Position numbers and translations under genes: made by a program. From Candidatus Uabimicrobium amorphum (GTDB lineage: Bacteria; Planctomycetota; Uabimicrobiia; Uabimicrobiales; Uabimicrobiaceae), in assembly GCF_009002475.1 (NCBI RefSeq), contig NZ_AP019860.1, positions 3,162,001 through 3,226,000 on the forward strand: 64,000 bases of DNA. The letters run 5' to 3'. This document shows positions 42,898-52,975 of the stretch, piece by piece (the stretch's first letter is position 1; each line of letters opens with the position of its first letter). Below the pieces are notes generated by a model. That model made no database searches and was not told the origin of the DNA. It saw only the letters and a list, made by a program, of their open reading frames with translations.

Positions 42898-45800
42898 CTA
42901 TTTCTTTGGGACAAAATTCAATATCAGTTCTTCCACCTGACCAAATTGCAATTTTTTTCTACCTTGCTTCAGATCAAATGCATTTAGCTTCAAAGTGTAT
43001 GCGCCTATTTTGTCCGAGTTAGAAGAATCTTTATCAAGTACACTTAGCTGTAATGATGCATTTTCTTTTATCACCAAAGATGTTACTTGATCCCACACAG
43101 GAGAAAGGTTGTTTTTACTCGTTTGCGTAGTAAAAGAACCGCCGTTTTGTGCTTGAATAACCACAAATACATCTGGAGAAGCTGTATTTCCCCAACCAAA
43201 ATCCCATTTACTGCCATTTGCTTTGCGCGAACGAATTTTGGCACTTTGAACGACAACCAAATATTCCGCTGCGGTTGTTGTTTTTTGTGTGTTTTTGCGA
43301 CGATTTTTTAGCTGCAACGAATTCATTGCTTTGCGTAAGTCCCCCTTGATAGACGAAATTTCCGTAGGGCGATGTGCATACACGACCAAATAAACATTTC
43401 CACCATGCACACCAAAAAAAGCTTCGCAATCGTAAGGCTGCTGTGCGCTTTTCTCAATGAGTTTATAAGTTACCTTACGCCCCTTAATGCCATTTATAGT
43501 ATGCGTAACGTTTTGTTGTTCATTATAGCTACTACACCATGTGGAAAATAGATTTTTCGCCACAAATGGAATGACACTTTGCAATTGATATCCCTGGTTG
43601 GGGAAGAAATCAAATTGAATAAAGGCAAAGTTACTCTGCCAATAGATATACGCACTCTCGCTTTTACTATCTGATATTTTTTGTTGCCGCCATTTTTTCT
43701 TCACTTGGTATTCCACGGGAAAATATTTATCTTGCATATCTTTCCAATCTGCGGTGGATAAATCGACAGAGGTATCGAGTTGCTTTTCCATCTCTTTGAT
43801 TTTCTCTTCGAGATCGTCTAAATTATCCATGTCTTCCGTGAAATCCATGTCCTCAGTAAAATCTGGATCTTCTGTGTACTCTGGTTCCTTTGTGTACTCT
43901 GGCTCCTTTGTGTACTCTGGCTCCTTTGTGTACTCTGGCTCCTTTGTATTTGCCTTGGATACGTTAGATTCTCTAGAGCCAATGCGCAACGAATTCACCG
44001 CGTACAACAAATCGTCGCGATATTTGTCCACTTCATTTGCCAAACACGCATAGTACGCCAAATATAGGTTACCATTGTGTAAAAAATAAAAAATCTCCGC
44101 ATGGTAAGTTGTTTGTGCAGCATCATACTGCTGTAAACGATAAGTGACGCGCTTTCCACGTAATTTTTGTATCGTACAATTTTGTTTTTGCAACGGATTG
44201 TATGCGCACCAACTCGAAAAAAGAGTCATTTCAATTTGTGGAATGAGTAAACCTAAATCCGTGGTTTGCGCTGGGAAAAAATCGAAAAATACCGCCGTAA
44301 ACTGATTTTGCCAATAGCGATATGCTACTTCATTCGCCGTATCTGCTATTTTTTCTTTGCGCCACTGAGAATTCACTTGGTACGACACATCGTATTCGCG
44401 GTGACGTACCACGGGCCAACTATCTCGTAAGTTTTTACTCTCGCCAGATTTTGTTACACTCTTTTTGGTATCAACAACCTTTGTGCTTACTTTAAGAGAG
44501 TTTAGGGCATCGGTAAATTTTCCTGGAGACTGTTTGCGACCATGAACAAACAATACGGCATAGACATTATTGTTATGTATCGCAAAAAAAGCTTTGCCAG
44601 AATAACCTTCGCCGTTCGCATGAATAAAATCGTAGGTCAATAGTTTACCGCGCAGTCCATTTACAGTATGTTCTTTGCTATTGTTGCGCTTACAAGAAGC
44701 AAACCACTGTCGCAACGTCGTGTTTTCTGCTAGAGTAATAACATTATCTAGAGAGTAGCCATACGCAGGAAAAAAGTCGAATTGAATAAAAGAGTAATTG
44801 TCACGCATGTATTTAACAGCAATCTCTGCGGCTGTTGTCGGAACTGTTTGTTTACGCCAGTTCGCCGCAACTTGATACGAGGCGCCATAGGTTTTCTCTA
44901 CAATGTCCACCATTTGACCTGATGTTTTCGCCTCTTCTATTTCAATAGTGTAGAGAACATATTTAAAAGTAGGCCACTGGTCCTGCCACTCTTCATCTGG
45001 TGAGATAAAATAGAACACATAGAAATCAGTATCTGTCCGTGTATAAAAGGCTCGCATCATGAAACTTTTGCCTTGCTGGTCTTTGCCCACATAATTCGCC
45101 AATTTACCACTGAGTTTACCTGTAGAAAAATCTTGCACTTTTTGACGTTGACATTGGCCAATCATTGCAAAAAATACTTGCTCGACAATTTCAATCTCCT
45201 GCATAATGTCCAAACGAAAACCACTTGTTCCACTATTTGACATTACCTGAGTGTAAATTCCACTTCTTTGGGTAGTGAAGTAAATATTTAAATCTTCCGT
45301 AAAAGATTGCTTTCGCCAATTTTTATTCACCAGATACTTTGCTGCGCCAATGGTTTCATAAACGAAATCATTGCGACTGTTCGACACAATTTCCACTTGT
45401 GAAACTGCCACAATATTATCCACCTTGGCTTTTACCTCATATGTTCCTGGTGTACTTCCCGCAGTAAACTCGCCGTTGGTGTTTATAATATTGCTTCCCG
45501 TGCATTGCCAAGTCACTTTACGTGACATAGGTTTTTCCAAAGCGTCGTATACTTGTGCCGTAAAACGCCTTTTGCCATTGGCTTGTAATTTTACAGAATA
45601 AGGAGTTATTTTAATTTGTCGTGGAGATTGCTTTACCTTGACGCCCACACGTGCACGAAGATTTTTGTATCGCGCTTCAACATAAACGTATTCCGCACGT
45701 GAACCTGCGTGAAATAAGCCACTATTATCTATGCGACAGTTTGTACTCGACACACTCCACTGTAAACGAATATTGGAGTAGTAACTCTGCGTACGGCGAT

Positions 45801-48800
45801 TGAAACCTTTTGCAGTAAACTGGCACACTTCTCCCACTTCAAGTTCTTTGTCGTCGGGGTATATTTTCAAACTATCAAAATACTCGTTCTTCACCACTTC
45901 TTGTGCTTTAACGCGTATGGTGATCGGATTACTCATCACGTCGCTACTTTTACCAAAACACAATATTTTGTATCTTCCCGCGGTGTTGGGTGCTTGATAC
46001 TTGTACTGTCCGTTGTCGTTGATTACTTTGCCTTCATCCACATCAAAAGAAACTTCATAGTTTTCGATTTTCTTTCCCTTGTAATCCAAGACTTCATAAT
46101 AAATGGGGATAGTCTTGCCTGGAGATAGTGTTGTGTATGGAACGCTAATTTTGATGTCACTAATGGATGGCCAACGCACGCGAATTTTATAACTCCCCAC
46201 AACTTGAGAGCCCTTGGCCGTGGCCATGACTTCTACTTCTCCGGTAGAGTTACCAGCGACAAAGTAACCATCGGGACCGATCTTATGCGCCGTAGAATCC
46301 ACTTGCCAATGAATGGCGATATCCGTAAGAACATTACCATCAACGCTCATCACTTTTGCGGAAAAGCGCGTTTTCTGTCCAGGATAAATCGTCGTTAGGT
46401 TATCGCTATTCACCACATTGATTTGTTGTATTTTCTTGACTTTTTGCTTCACAAGATGAAAAGGGCTATTTTTTATCTTCACCACCACCGATTCACCTTC
46501 GAAATTGTTCGCGGAAGGAAATACACGCAGATAGCCGGGATTTTCACCACTTACAAAACCATTTTCATCTATACTTCCCTCACCGACAACACGCCACGAA
46601 ACTGTATACGGTAGCTTATTACCATCCTTACCAATTACCTTGGCACTCAGTGGATATTTTTCTCCAACCACTAGCTCAGCAGGCGCTTGAACGACAATCT
46701 TCGCCACCGGCTCAGGAACAATATTTACCTCAAAAGTTGCCGATTTTTGCGAAACTTGTTCGGTAACCACAATCTGACATTTTGCACTTTTTGCTTGCGA
46801 ATCAACAGTGACTAGTCCCCCTTGATCGATCGAATAACGCGCATCGGGAGGTGTTATCTTCCAATAAAATTTAGCACGTTCGAGTTCTTTTTCCCCGCGA
46901 AATGCCTGAGCACTAAATAGCAATGTTCCCCCTGGGCGAATTTCGCGTTTATGTCCTTCACTGCGAATCACAACGCGACTTTCTTGCTCTTTAATGATAA
47001 TGGGAATTGTCGCTTCCGCTTGTGAATCAATATCGCGAGCTAAAATAGTCATTGCCCCTGGTTTCTTCGGCGTAATGGTATAAAATCCATAACCTTCCGC
47101 AACCGGTTTTTCCGCATTTTGCGAGGGTATTGCACGCACATCTAAATTTAAATTTTTGAGCACTTGTTGCTGGTAAAACCCTTGAACCTTGATTTGCAAA
47201 GGCTCATTCACATAAAAGAACTCCGGTTTCGCAACAAACGTAATGTTAATCTTATCGGACTTCTTTGCTGCAATACTTACATATATAGTCTTTATGTTAT
47301 CGTGGCGATCTGTTCCAGGGGGAACGTGATCAATCATCGGCTGAACAGTAAGACCGCGTATCGGCTTGTTACCGGCGGTAAAACTCCATTCTCTACTACC
47401 AATGACTTCTCCATGCCCATAGCCGTCAGGTCGCACTAACCACTTAATAGGTATCAATGACTCTTTCACTTGCGACGTAGTCACTTTATACTGCAACTTT
47501 AAAGTTTGTTTGAGAGACAAATTCACCTGGCGCGAAATTGCGTTGTTATCGAGATCGGTGACATCAATATCGACAGGAGGAAGAATTAATACTTTACAGC
47601 GTGCATATACCAAAGAATCATTTTTCATAGACACCGTTAAAATACCCGTTCCGGCTTTACTATGTGCGATAAATTCTCCGCCGGTGACTTCGCCCAATTG
47701 TGGTGCAGAAAATGTCCATTGTACCTGATGTTGCAAACTCGCTGTATCCACTTCTCTGTTTTGTGTATTCACTCCGCGAATGCGCATCTTTATCGCCTGG
47801 TTTGGCAACAGCGTCACCTTGGCGTAGTCCATGTATATTTTTTTAATGCGAATAACGGAAATATTCACTAATTTTGAAGTCAAATTACCATAGCGTGCAT
47901 AGATACGAAAATTATTTCCCGCTCTCTTATGCACAAACTGCGAACCGCTAATCATATCTTCACTACCGCCTTCGCCAAACCACTCAATATCGGGAATAGA
48001 TACTTGGTGTCCCCAAGCGTCAATCCCTACGGCTTTGAGTTGACTTGACCCCGGAGTTTCACCACTCCCCATGTAAATTTCTGTACCATTTTGCGGATGC
48101 GTAATTACCAATTTTTGCGGTGGATTTGCCGGCATCTTTTTCTTGCGTGGAGAATGAATATGCCCCGCAAAAACCCCTAAAGTTTTTGCGTAGAGATTTA
48201 TGGGGTTATTTTCTATTTTCGACGAACTACCTGCACCTGATTTGACCACAACGCGCATGTCTTGCCAATTTCTCTGATACAGATTCACATCGTTTTCCGG
48301 AATACCAACACATTGACGTGCGGTTAATTTAGTGCGTTGTAAAGAATATTCCTCGATAACTGTTCCCTTATCGTTTATTACCTGCAAAATATCATTCAGC
48401 GCTATATTATGCTCCAAACCAAGATTCACAGTGATTTTTCCTAAAGGGGACGCCGAGACAATTTTGCCACTGATATGTAGTTTATTTGCAATTCGTTCAC
48501 TTGCCAATGCGACACTTTTTTGAAAAGCTTTCATAAGTAAATCTAGTGTCAAAGTGGGAGAGGAAGAAAAGGCAAGTGTTTCGTAACCAATAAATGTATC
48601 GCGCACGATCTCGCGCTGTTCATCACAGTCAAACAACATTAAATGTAGATGACATTCCCCAAGAACAACACGTTTATTTTGTGGACTATGAAACTCTACG
48701 GACCACAATTTAATATTCGTTACACTCGCGGCAACTATATGACTTGCGTTCAAGTTATATCCGACTTTAGCGTGCTGTAGGTCACGAGAAAGTTGCCCCG

Positions 48801-48951
48801 CAATTTCTTGCTTCCCTGTGGCGGTAATCTGTTCCTCAAAGGCCTTAAAATTCGTATTTGCCGTCCCTACTTCGACAACACTTATCTCTAACTTAGGTTG
48901 ACTGTGCACACATATGGCAACAGCAAACCATAAAAATAATTTCCTATACAT
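42898..48951 (-). CDS. Giant secreted protein: Ig-like repeats, four WRKQ-type domains, C2 domain
   Basis: A 2017-residue protein from ATG 48951 (AAGGGG six bases upstream); a start six codons earlier overlaps the upstream gene. The N-terminus is a signal peptide (MYRKLFLWFAVAICVHSQ). Residues about 20-240 resemble secretion/CsgG-type lipoproteins. About 260-1230 hold Big_2-like Ig repeats, each with a W-x-V/D and a G-x-F/Y turn. Four copies of a domain of about 130 residues follow (about 1260-1860), each with a W-R-K/Q-Q motif and most with a FDFFP motif. An 18-bp acidic tandem repeat lies between copies 3 and 4. The end (about 1900-2010) is a C2 domain with Ca-binding-type acidic residues (LDKDSSNSD). 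A likely surface adhesin or matrix protein. Confidence 0.8.
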   Translation of the reverse strand: MYRKLFLWFAVAICVHSQPKLEISVVEVGTANTNFKAFEEQITATGKQEIAGQLSRDLQHAKVGYNLNASHIVAASVTNIKLWSVEFHSPQNKRVVLGECHLHLMLFDCDEQREIVRDTFIGYETLAFSSSPTLTLDLLMKAFQKSVALASERIANKLHISGKIVSASPLGKITVNLGLEHNIALNDILQVINDKGTVIEEYSLQRTKLTARQCVGIPENDVNLYQRNWQDMRVVVKSGAGSSSKIENNPINLYAKTLGVFAGHIHSPRKKKMPANPPQKLVITHPQNGTEIYMGSGETPGSSQLKAVGIDAWGHQVSIPDIEWFGEGGSEDMISGSQFVHKRAGNNFRIYARYGNLTSKLVNISVIRIKKIYMDYAKVTLLPNQAIKMRIRGVNTQNREVDTASLQHQVQWTFSAPQLGEVTGGEFIAHSKAGTGILTVSMKNDSLVYARCKVLILPPVDIDVTDLDNNAISRQVNLSLKQTLKLQYKVTTSQVKESLIPIKWLVRPDGYGHGEVIGSREWSFTAGNKPIRGLTVQPMIDHVPPGTDRHDNIKTIYVSIAAKKSDKINITFVAKPEFFYVNEPLQIKVQGFYQQQVLKNLNLDVRAIPSQNAEKPVAEGYGFYTITPKKPGAMTILARDIDSQAEATIPIIIKEQESRVVIRSEGHKREIRPGGTLLFSAQAFRGEKELERAKFYWKITPPDARYSIDQGGLVTVDSQAKSAKCQIVVTEQVSQKSATFEVNIVPEPVAKIVVQAPAELVVGEKYPLSAKVIGKDGNKLPYTVSWRVVGEGSIDENGFVSGENPGYLRVFPSANNFEGESVVVKIKNSPFHLVKQKVKKIQQINVVNSDNLTTIYPGQKTRFSAKVMSVDGNVLTDIAIHWQVDSTAHKIGPDGYFVAGNSTGEVEVMATAKGSQVVGSYKIRVRWPSISDIKISVPYTTLSPGKTIPIYYEVLDYKGKKIENYEVSFDVDEGKVINDNGQYKYQAPNTAGRYKILCFGKSSDVMSNPITIRVKAQEVVKNEYFDSLKIYPDDKELEVGEVCQFTAKGFNRRTQSYYSNIRLQWSVSSTNCRIDNSGLFHAGSRAEYVYVEARYKNLRARVGVKVKQSPRQIKITPYSVKLQANGKRRFTAQVYDALEKPMSRKVTWQCTGSNIINTNGEFTAGSTPGTYEVKAKVDNIVAVSQVEIVSNSRNDFVYETIGAAKYLVNKNWRKQSFTEDLNIYFTTQRSGIYTQVMSNSGTSGFRLDIMQEIEIVEQVFFAMIGQCQRQKVQDFSTGKLSGKLANYVGKDQQGKSFMMRAFYTRTDTDFYVFYFISPDEEWQDQWPTFKYVLYTIEIEEAKTSGQMVDIVEKTYGASYQVAANWRKQTVPTTAAEIAVKYMRDNYSFIQFDFFPAYGYSLDNVITLAENTTLRQWFASCKRNNSKEHTVNGLRGKLLTYDFIHANGEGYSGKAFFAIHNNNVYAVLFVHGRKQSPGKFTDALNSLKVSTKVVDTKKSVTKSGESKNLRDSWPVVRHREYDVSYQVNSQWRKEKIADTANEVAYRYWQNQFTAVFFDFFPAQTTDLGLLIPQIEMTLFSSWCAYNPLQKQNCTIQKLRGKRVTYRLQQYDAAQTTYHAEIFYFLHNGNLYLAYYACLANEVDKYRDDLLYAVNSLRIGSRESNVSKANTKEPEYTKEPEYTKEPEYTKEPEYTEDPDFTEDMDFTEDMDNLDDLEEKIKEMEKQLDTSVDLSTADWKDMQDKYFPVEYQVKKKWRQQKISDSKSESAYIYWQSNFAFIQFDFFPNQGYQLQSVIPFVAKNLFSTWCSSYNEQQNVTHTINGIKGRKVTYKLIEKSAQQPYDCEAFFGVHGGNVYLVVYAHRPTEISSIKGDLRKAMNSLQLKNRRKNTQKTTTAAEYLVVVQSAKIRSRKANGSKWDFGWGNTASPDVFVVIQAQNGGSFTTQTSKNNLSPVWDQVTSLVIKENASLQLSVLDKDSSNSDKIGAYTLKLNAFDLKQGRKKLQFGQVEELILNFVPKK
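43862..43950 (-). repeat. 18-bp in-frame tandem repeat
   Basis: Five 18-bp units encode T-K-E-P-E-Y repeats inside the giant secreted protein. The last three are identical or nearly so on the DNA, which points to recent slippage. Confidence 0.9.
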
Positions 48952-48961
48952 AAATGCCCCT

Positions 48962-50668
48962 TTACTCACTTTCCATTTGAGGTGTTACGTAGAGTTTTCC
49001 GATCTCCGACTGCACAAAAATCATTAGCCCTTCCGCTTCACAATACTCAACGAGAATTTGGCGAAAAGCGGGCTGCGAAAGCTTATCTTGTTGCTGTGGA
49101 AAAGAAATATTCGCTCGCACAAAACTTTCGCCACTTTGCATAGCTTGGGCAATTGCAATTTTTCCCTCACGCGCAATATCCAAAAGAATATTCTTTAATT
49201 TTTCCACTTGTTGCGGAGAAAAATTATCCGCAACAACAGCGATACGCGGTTGAAAAACCGTAAAGTTTTTTTCTACAACGAGACGAGCGATAATTTTATG
49301 CACCGCACGCTGTGCGAGTTCTTCGATTGCCTTGCGCCTAGCACTGTCATCGTCGCGCGTTACCATAACACCTCTCTGAAATTCATCCTGTGAAGTTAGA
49401 TGATAAAAAGCAACGGTTTCTGCGGTGACCATACGCACTAAACGTGCCTCGATTTCGGCAAAACAGTATTTACGGTCTCCATGAGTCACCATGTTACTTT
49501 TCGCCCAATAATACAACGTGTGAGTCGCCGTATTATTCTTCTTAGCGATAAAATCAGTAGGATGGGCCGCCGCGTAAGTTTGCAACCGCAAACTTTCGCG
49601 TTGCAAATTTTTCCATAAATCTTTCGCGTCAAAAATTTGAAAATTTACCTGCATACTTTCCAACAATTGCTGGTGAAGAACTTGTTGATGCAATTCATGA
49701 TGAGTATCTTTCTGCAACTGATATTCTTTTATTTTTACAACGTCAGGACTCAATGCAACTGTTCCGGTAAACTTTTGTTGTGCATCTAATACAACCACTT
49801 GTCGCTGAGGATAAACTTTTACAGTATTGCCATCAATATCACATAACATTCCTTGTAGTACAGGATCTTGGCGTAATCGTTCCATCAACAGTTGCATAAA
49901 GGGATAAATTCCCTGCGGATAATTTATCTTCGCGGCCACTCCGCGATCCGTAGTGTCTTTTATATCGCGAACCTGTGCCTGTCCTTTTATTTCGTTGAGA
50001 ACACGCCATATTCCCTGTTTGTGTTGTGGAGATAAACGCACTGCAAGAAAATCAAAGGCATTTATCAAGTTGCGCTTCGTCGTTAACTGCTCTATGAGTT
50101 GTGGAACAACAAGGCGTACAGCGTCCTCAATTGCCTTATCCCGTGAACGCCTATTGACACGCCACGAATGCGCGGTATTGTTTCCTTGAATAGGAGGTAG
50201 TAGTACCAACGACGGAGTTTTGCCACTGGCTTGCGCATAAATTTCGCTCCAGCCATTTTTATCCACAACTTTCATGTTAATATGCGCTTGATGACGGTGG
50301 ATTTTCGCAAAGGGGGGATCTTTTAACGTATGCACGGTGGTGGAAACGACAATAACTAATTTACTGGGGAGCGTAAGAGCCGCCAGTTTATTTTGAATAT
50401 CTGTGGGATCTAAATCGGGATTTTGCCGATACATTTCGTCTACGCGGCTGCTGTGTAGCTCTTCATCAAAGAAGCGACAGTACTTTTTCAAATAACGCAT
50501 CGCAACGGCATATGCGACACGTCGATCTTGCTGCTGCAACCACGAATCCGTTGTCGTCGTATTTTGTGGAACAACAGAAACAAGAGTCGCCGCATATCGC
50601 GGTTCCTCCGCAGCAATAGTCCAACACAAAATACACCATAAAGACGAATACAGCACAATTTTTCGCAT
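48962..50668 (-). CDS. Secreted protein with internal duplication, partner of the giant protein
   Basis: A 568-residue protein from ATG 50668 (AAAGGG upstream). The signal peptide is clear (MRKIVLYSSLWCILCWTIAA). The two halves share a motif: RDKAIEDAVRLVVPQLIEQL with a downstream LSPQHKQGIWRVL, and RRKAIEELAQRAVHKIIARL with FSPQQVEKLKNIL. This reveals a duplicated domain of FlgT/LPP20-like style (weak call). It sits 10 nt upstream of the giant gene and must share its transcript, so joint function at the envelope is likely. No enzyme motif was found. Confidence 0.65.
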   Translation of the reverse strand: MRKIVLYSSLWCILCWTIAAEEPRYAATLVSVVPQNTTTTDSWLQQQDRRVAYAVAMRYLKKYCRFFDEELHSSRVDEMYRQNPDLDPTDIQNKLAALTLPSKLVIVVSTTVHTLKDPPFAKIHRHQAHINMKVVDKNGWSEIYAQASGKTPSLVLLPPIQGNNTAHSWRVNRRSRDKAIEDAVRLVVPQLIEQLTTKRNLINAFDFLAVRLSPQHKQGIWRVLNEIKGQAQVRDIKDTTDRGVAAKINYPQGIYPFMQLLMERLRQDPVLQGMLCDIDGNTVKVYPQRQVVVLDAQQKFTGTVALSPDVVKIKEYQLQKDTHHELHQQVLHQQLLESMQVNFQIFDAKDLWKNLQRESLRLQTYAAAHPTDFIAKKNNTATHTLYYWAKSNMVTHGDRKYCFAEIEARLVRMVTAETVAFYHLTSQDEFQRGVMVTRDDDSARRKAIEELAQRAVHKIIARLVVEKNFTVFQPRIAVVADNFSPQQVEKLKNILLDIAREGKIAIAQAMQSGESFVRANISFPQQQDKLSQPAFRQILVEYCEAEGLMIFVQSEIGKLYVTPQMESE

Positions 50669-50714
50669 AACGGACCCTTTTCTCAATCATTTTCCGTGAT
50701 AAATAAACTTTCAT

Positions 50715-50742
50715 TGATGCCTCGCCTAAGTTGTGTATAATA
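50715..50742 (+). promoter_or_regulatory. Candidate promoter of the TIGR03790 gene
   Basis: TTGATG (50715-50720) and a perfect TATAAT (50737-50742), spaced by 16 bp, lie about 104 nt upstream of the ATG at 50846. Confidence 0.5.
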
Positions 50743-50845
50743 TAAGATAGGTAAAATCGAGTTAAGAGTCGAGAAAAATTGTTAAATTTTGTCACGTTGA
50801 TTCGTAACAAAATACAGCATTAGTAAAAAAAAGATTGGTGTAAAA

Positions 50846-52921
50846 ATGAAGAGAGCTTTGTGGGTTGTACTGTGGCTTTGTCACTTTGTCTACTGCGGTG
50901 GTGGTGCACATAATGTGGCGTTGGTGGTGAATAAAAACAGTTGGTCGTCCTTAACCATTGCCAATGAATTTATCCACGAACGCAATATTCCGCGCAACAA
51001 TGTGATATATTTGGATTACACCGGTAGTATCGAAGAAATCTCGATAGATGAGTTTCGCAATGCAATTCTCTCTCCTATATTACAAGCTTTACAAAAAAGA
51101 CGCATAGCCACACATATTGACTACATCGTATACTCCAGTGATTTCCCATGGCGCATTAATTTCAGCAAAGACTTCGCAAAAACTCCACAAACGTACGGTA
51201 AACAAGGTTCCATAACAGGTCTGACTTACCTTTACCAATTCGTCATGGCACGTGGTAAAATTCCCTATTATGGTTTGGGAAGCAATTGGTATTTTCGTAC
51301 AAACCACCAACAAATAGCGCATTCTCCCCAAGGATTTAAGAGTGCCAAAGTATGGGCCCAAAATGGCGCGATAGTAAAAAATCCTCAACAAGGTCTTCGT
51401 TATGTGATCTCTACGATGTTAGGAGTGACCACAGGAAGGGGCAACTCGGTCACAGAAATTGTCGACCTACTGCGCAACGCGGCAAAAATTGATGCCACAA
51501 ACCCACAAGGGACTTTTTATTTTTATAAAAATAACAATGTACGTTCGACAACGAGGCACAATGTTTTTCCCGCGGTGTGCAAAGCACTACAGAGTATTCA
51601 GCAAAAAACACAAATTGTAGACGGCACCATCCCCCAAAACAAAAACGACATCCTTGGAGTAGTCATCGGTACCGCAAAATTCAATTGGGGAAAAGCGAAT
51701 AATCGCATTATTCCTGGAGCAATTTGTGAACACCTTACTAGTTTTGGTGGTCGTATGGAAGAGTTTGCCGGACAAACTCCTATTTCGGAACTTTTGCGTC
51801 ATGGCGCTACGGGCAGTAGTGGTACGGTCATGGAACCATTCGCCATACAAAGCAAATTTCCTACACCATGGATACATTACTACTATGCAAGTGGATGTTC
51901 ACTCGGAGAAGCATTTTATCAATCGGTACAAGGTCCATATCAACTGCTTATTCTCGGCGATCCATTATGCCAACCATGGGCGAAGCCTATAGAAGCCAAG
52001 GTAAAAGGTATCAAAAAATATCAGAAAGTATCAGGAGAACTCTCACTAGAAATCGAAAGTGCACCCGCGAAATATTACAGTATCCTAATCGACGGGCTTT
52101 TGTTGTTGCGCACAACATCTCCCACAATAAAAATTCACACCGAAAATATCAGCGATGGTTTTCATCAAATCCGCGTTGTGATTACCGCCGATACGCCCAT
52201 AGAACAACAAACAGCGATTATACTGCCATTTTATATTGCCAATAAAAAACATTGGACGCGCTTTAAAAAACTACGTGATAAACATTTTACATGGGGACAA
52301 GAAATTTTGGTCACTGTTGGATCAAACTACACCGATGACATTGTCATTTTTCATGGTAGTCGCCAAATAGCAAACGGCAAAAAAGACCAAAAAATCATCA
52401 TTGATTCACGTATACTAGGTACAGGAAAAGTACAACTTCAAGCCGCTAGCCTTTCCCCAAAAGGCATCGCAGTATTTAGTAAACCACTAAAACTAACCAT
52501 TGATCCTCCACAAGTTATCCCAAAATTGCGAAAATTTTTACTGGCAAAAAAACAACGCGGCATCCGCATTAGCAATGATAAAACAGCAAAAATAGTAAAG
52601 GCTATCGTAAAACGTGGCCGTCTGACATTTGGACTCGCGAAGGACAGACCACTACGAATAGAAACGTTTATAGAGATAGATACTCCTGGAGTTTATCAAC
52701 TGCAACTACTTTCTCCAGGAAAGTTCACACTAAAAATAAACGAAAAACAAATAATGACAACGCGAACGGAAATATGGAATAACATGCCCTTGCACTTACA
52801 AAAAGGCGTATATCAATTCGAATTGCAAGGACATGCAACAGGACAAAAACTAGATATCCGTTTAGGACAAAAGGGTGCTCGCTACCTTTCGGCAAAAAAC
52901 TGCTATGTTTACAAAAAATAA
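50846..52921 (+). CDS. TIGR03790 family secreted protein
   Basis: A 691-residue protein with a signal peptide (MKRALWVVLWLCHFVYC). The start of the mature part, NVALVVNKNSWSSLTIANEFIHERNIPRNNVIYLDY, and later YIVYSSDFPWRIN are the hallmarks of TIGR03790, a family of unknown function found mainly in planctomycetes, cyanobacteria and some others. GQTPISELLRHGATGSSGTV and YYYASGCSLGEAFYQSVQGPYQLLILGDPLCQPWA are further family blocks. The C-terminal 280 residues are beta-rich. It diverges from the secreted pair upstream. Its own stop codon lies inside a 23-bp repeat shared with the next intergenic stretch. Confidence 0.88.
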   Translation: MKRALWVVLWLCHFVYCGGGAHNVALVVNKNSWSSLTIANEFIHERNIPRNNVIYLDYTGSIEEISIDEFRNAILSPILQALQKRRIATHIDYIVYSSDFPWRINFSKDFAKTPQTYGKQGSITGLTYLYQFVMARGKIPYYGLGSNWYFRTNHQQIAHSPQGFKSAKVWAQNGAIVKNPQQGLRYVISTMLGVTTGRGNSVTEIVDLLRNAAKIDATNPQGTFYFYKNNNVRSTTRHNVFPAVCKALQSIQQKTQIVDGTIPQNKNDILGVVIGTAKFNWGKANNRIIPGAICEHLTSFGGRMEEFAGQTPISELLRHGATGSSGTVMEPFAIQSKFPTPWIHYYYASGCSLGEAFYQSVQGPYQLLILGDPLCQPWAKPIEAKVKGIKKYQKVSGELSLEIESAPAKYYSILIDGLLLLRTTSPTIKIHTENISDGFHQIRVVITADTPIEQQTAIILPFYIANKKHWTRFKKLRDKHFTWGQEILVTVGSNYTDDIVIFHGSRQIANGKKDQKIIIDSRILGTGKVQLQAASLSPKGIAVFSKPLKLTIDPPQVIPKLRKFLLAKKQRGIRISNDKTAKIVKAIVKRGRLTFGLAKDRPLRIETFIEIDTPGVYQLQLLSPGKFTLKINEKQIMTTRTEIWNNMPLHLQKGVYQFELQGHATGQKLDIRLGQKGARYLSAKNCYVYKK

Positions 52922-52969
52922 TGACAGGTAATTAATCGGGATCGGTTTTACAAAAAATAATGACAGGTA
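52908..52969 (+). repeat. Direct 23-bp repeat before a kinase gene
   Basis: A 23-bp sequence ending AATAATGACAGGTA occurs at 52908-52930 and 52947-52969. The first copy overlaps the last codons and stop of the TIGR03790 gene; the second ends 6 nt before the next start codon. It may be a small duplication that supplied the ribosome binding region. Confidence 0.9.
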
Positions 52970-52975
52970 TAAAAT

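Noticed and set aside
43862..43950. Short repeats as a possible CRISPR array
   Set aside because: The units are contiguous 18-mers without spacers and are in frame in a coding gene.
43754..44053. Antisense frame with repeated VYSGSF units
   Set aside because: It is the complement of the 18-bp tandem repeat in the giant secreted protein, with no start signal of its own.
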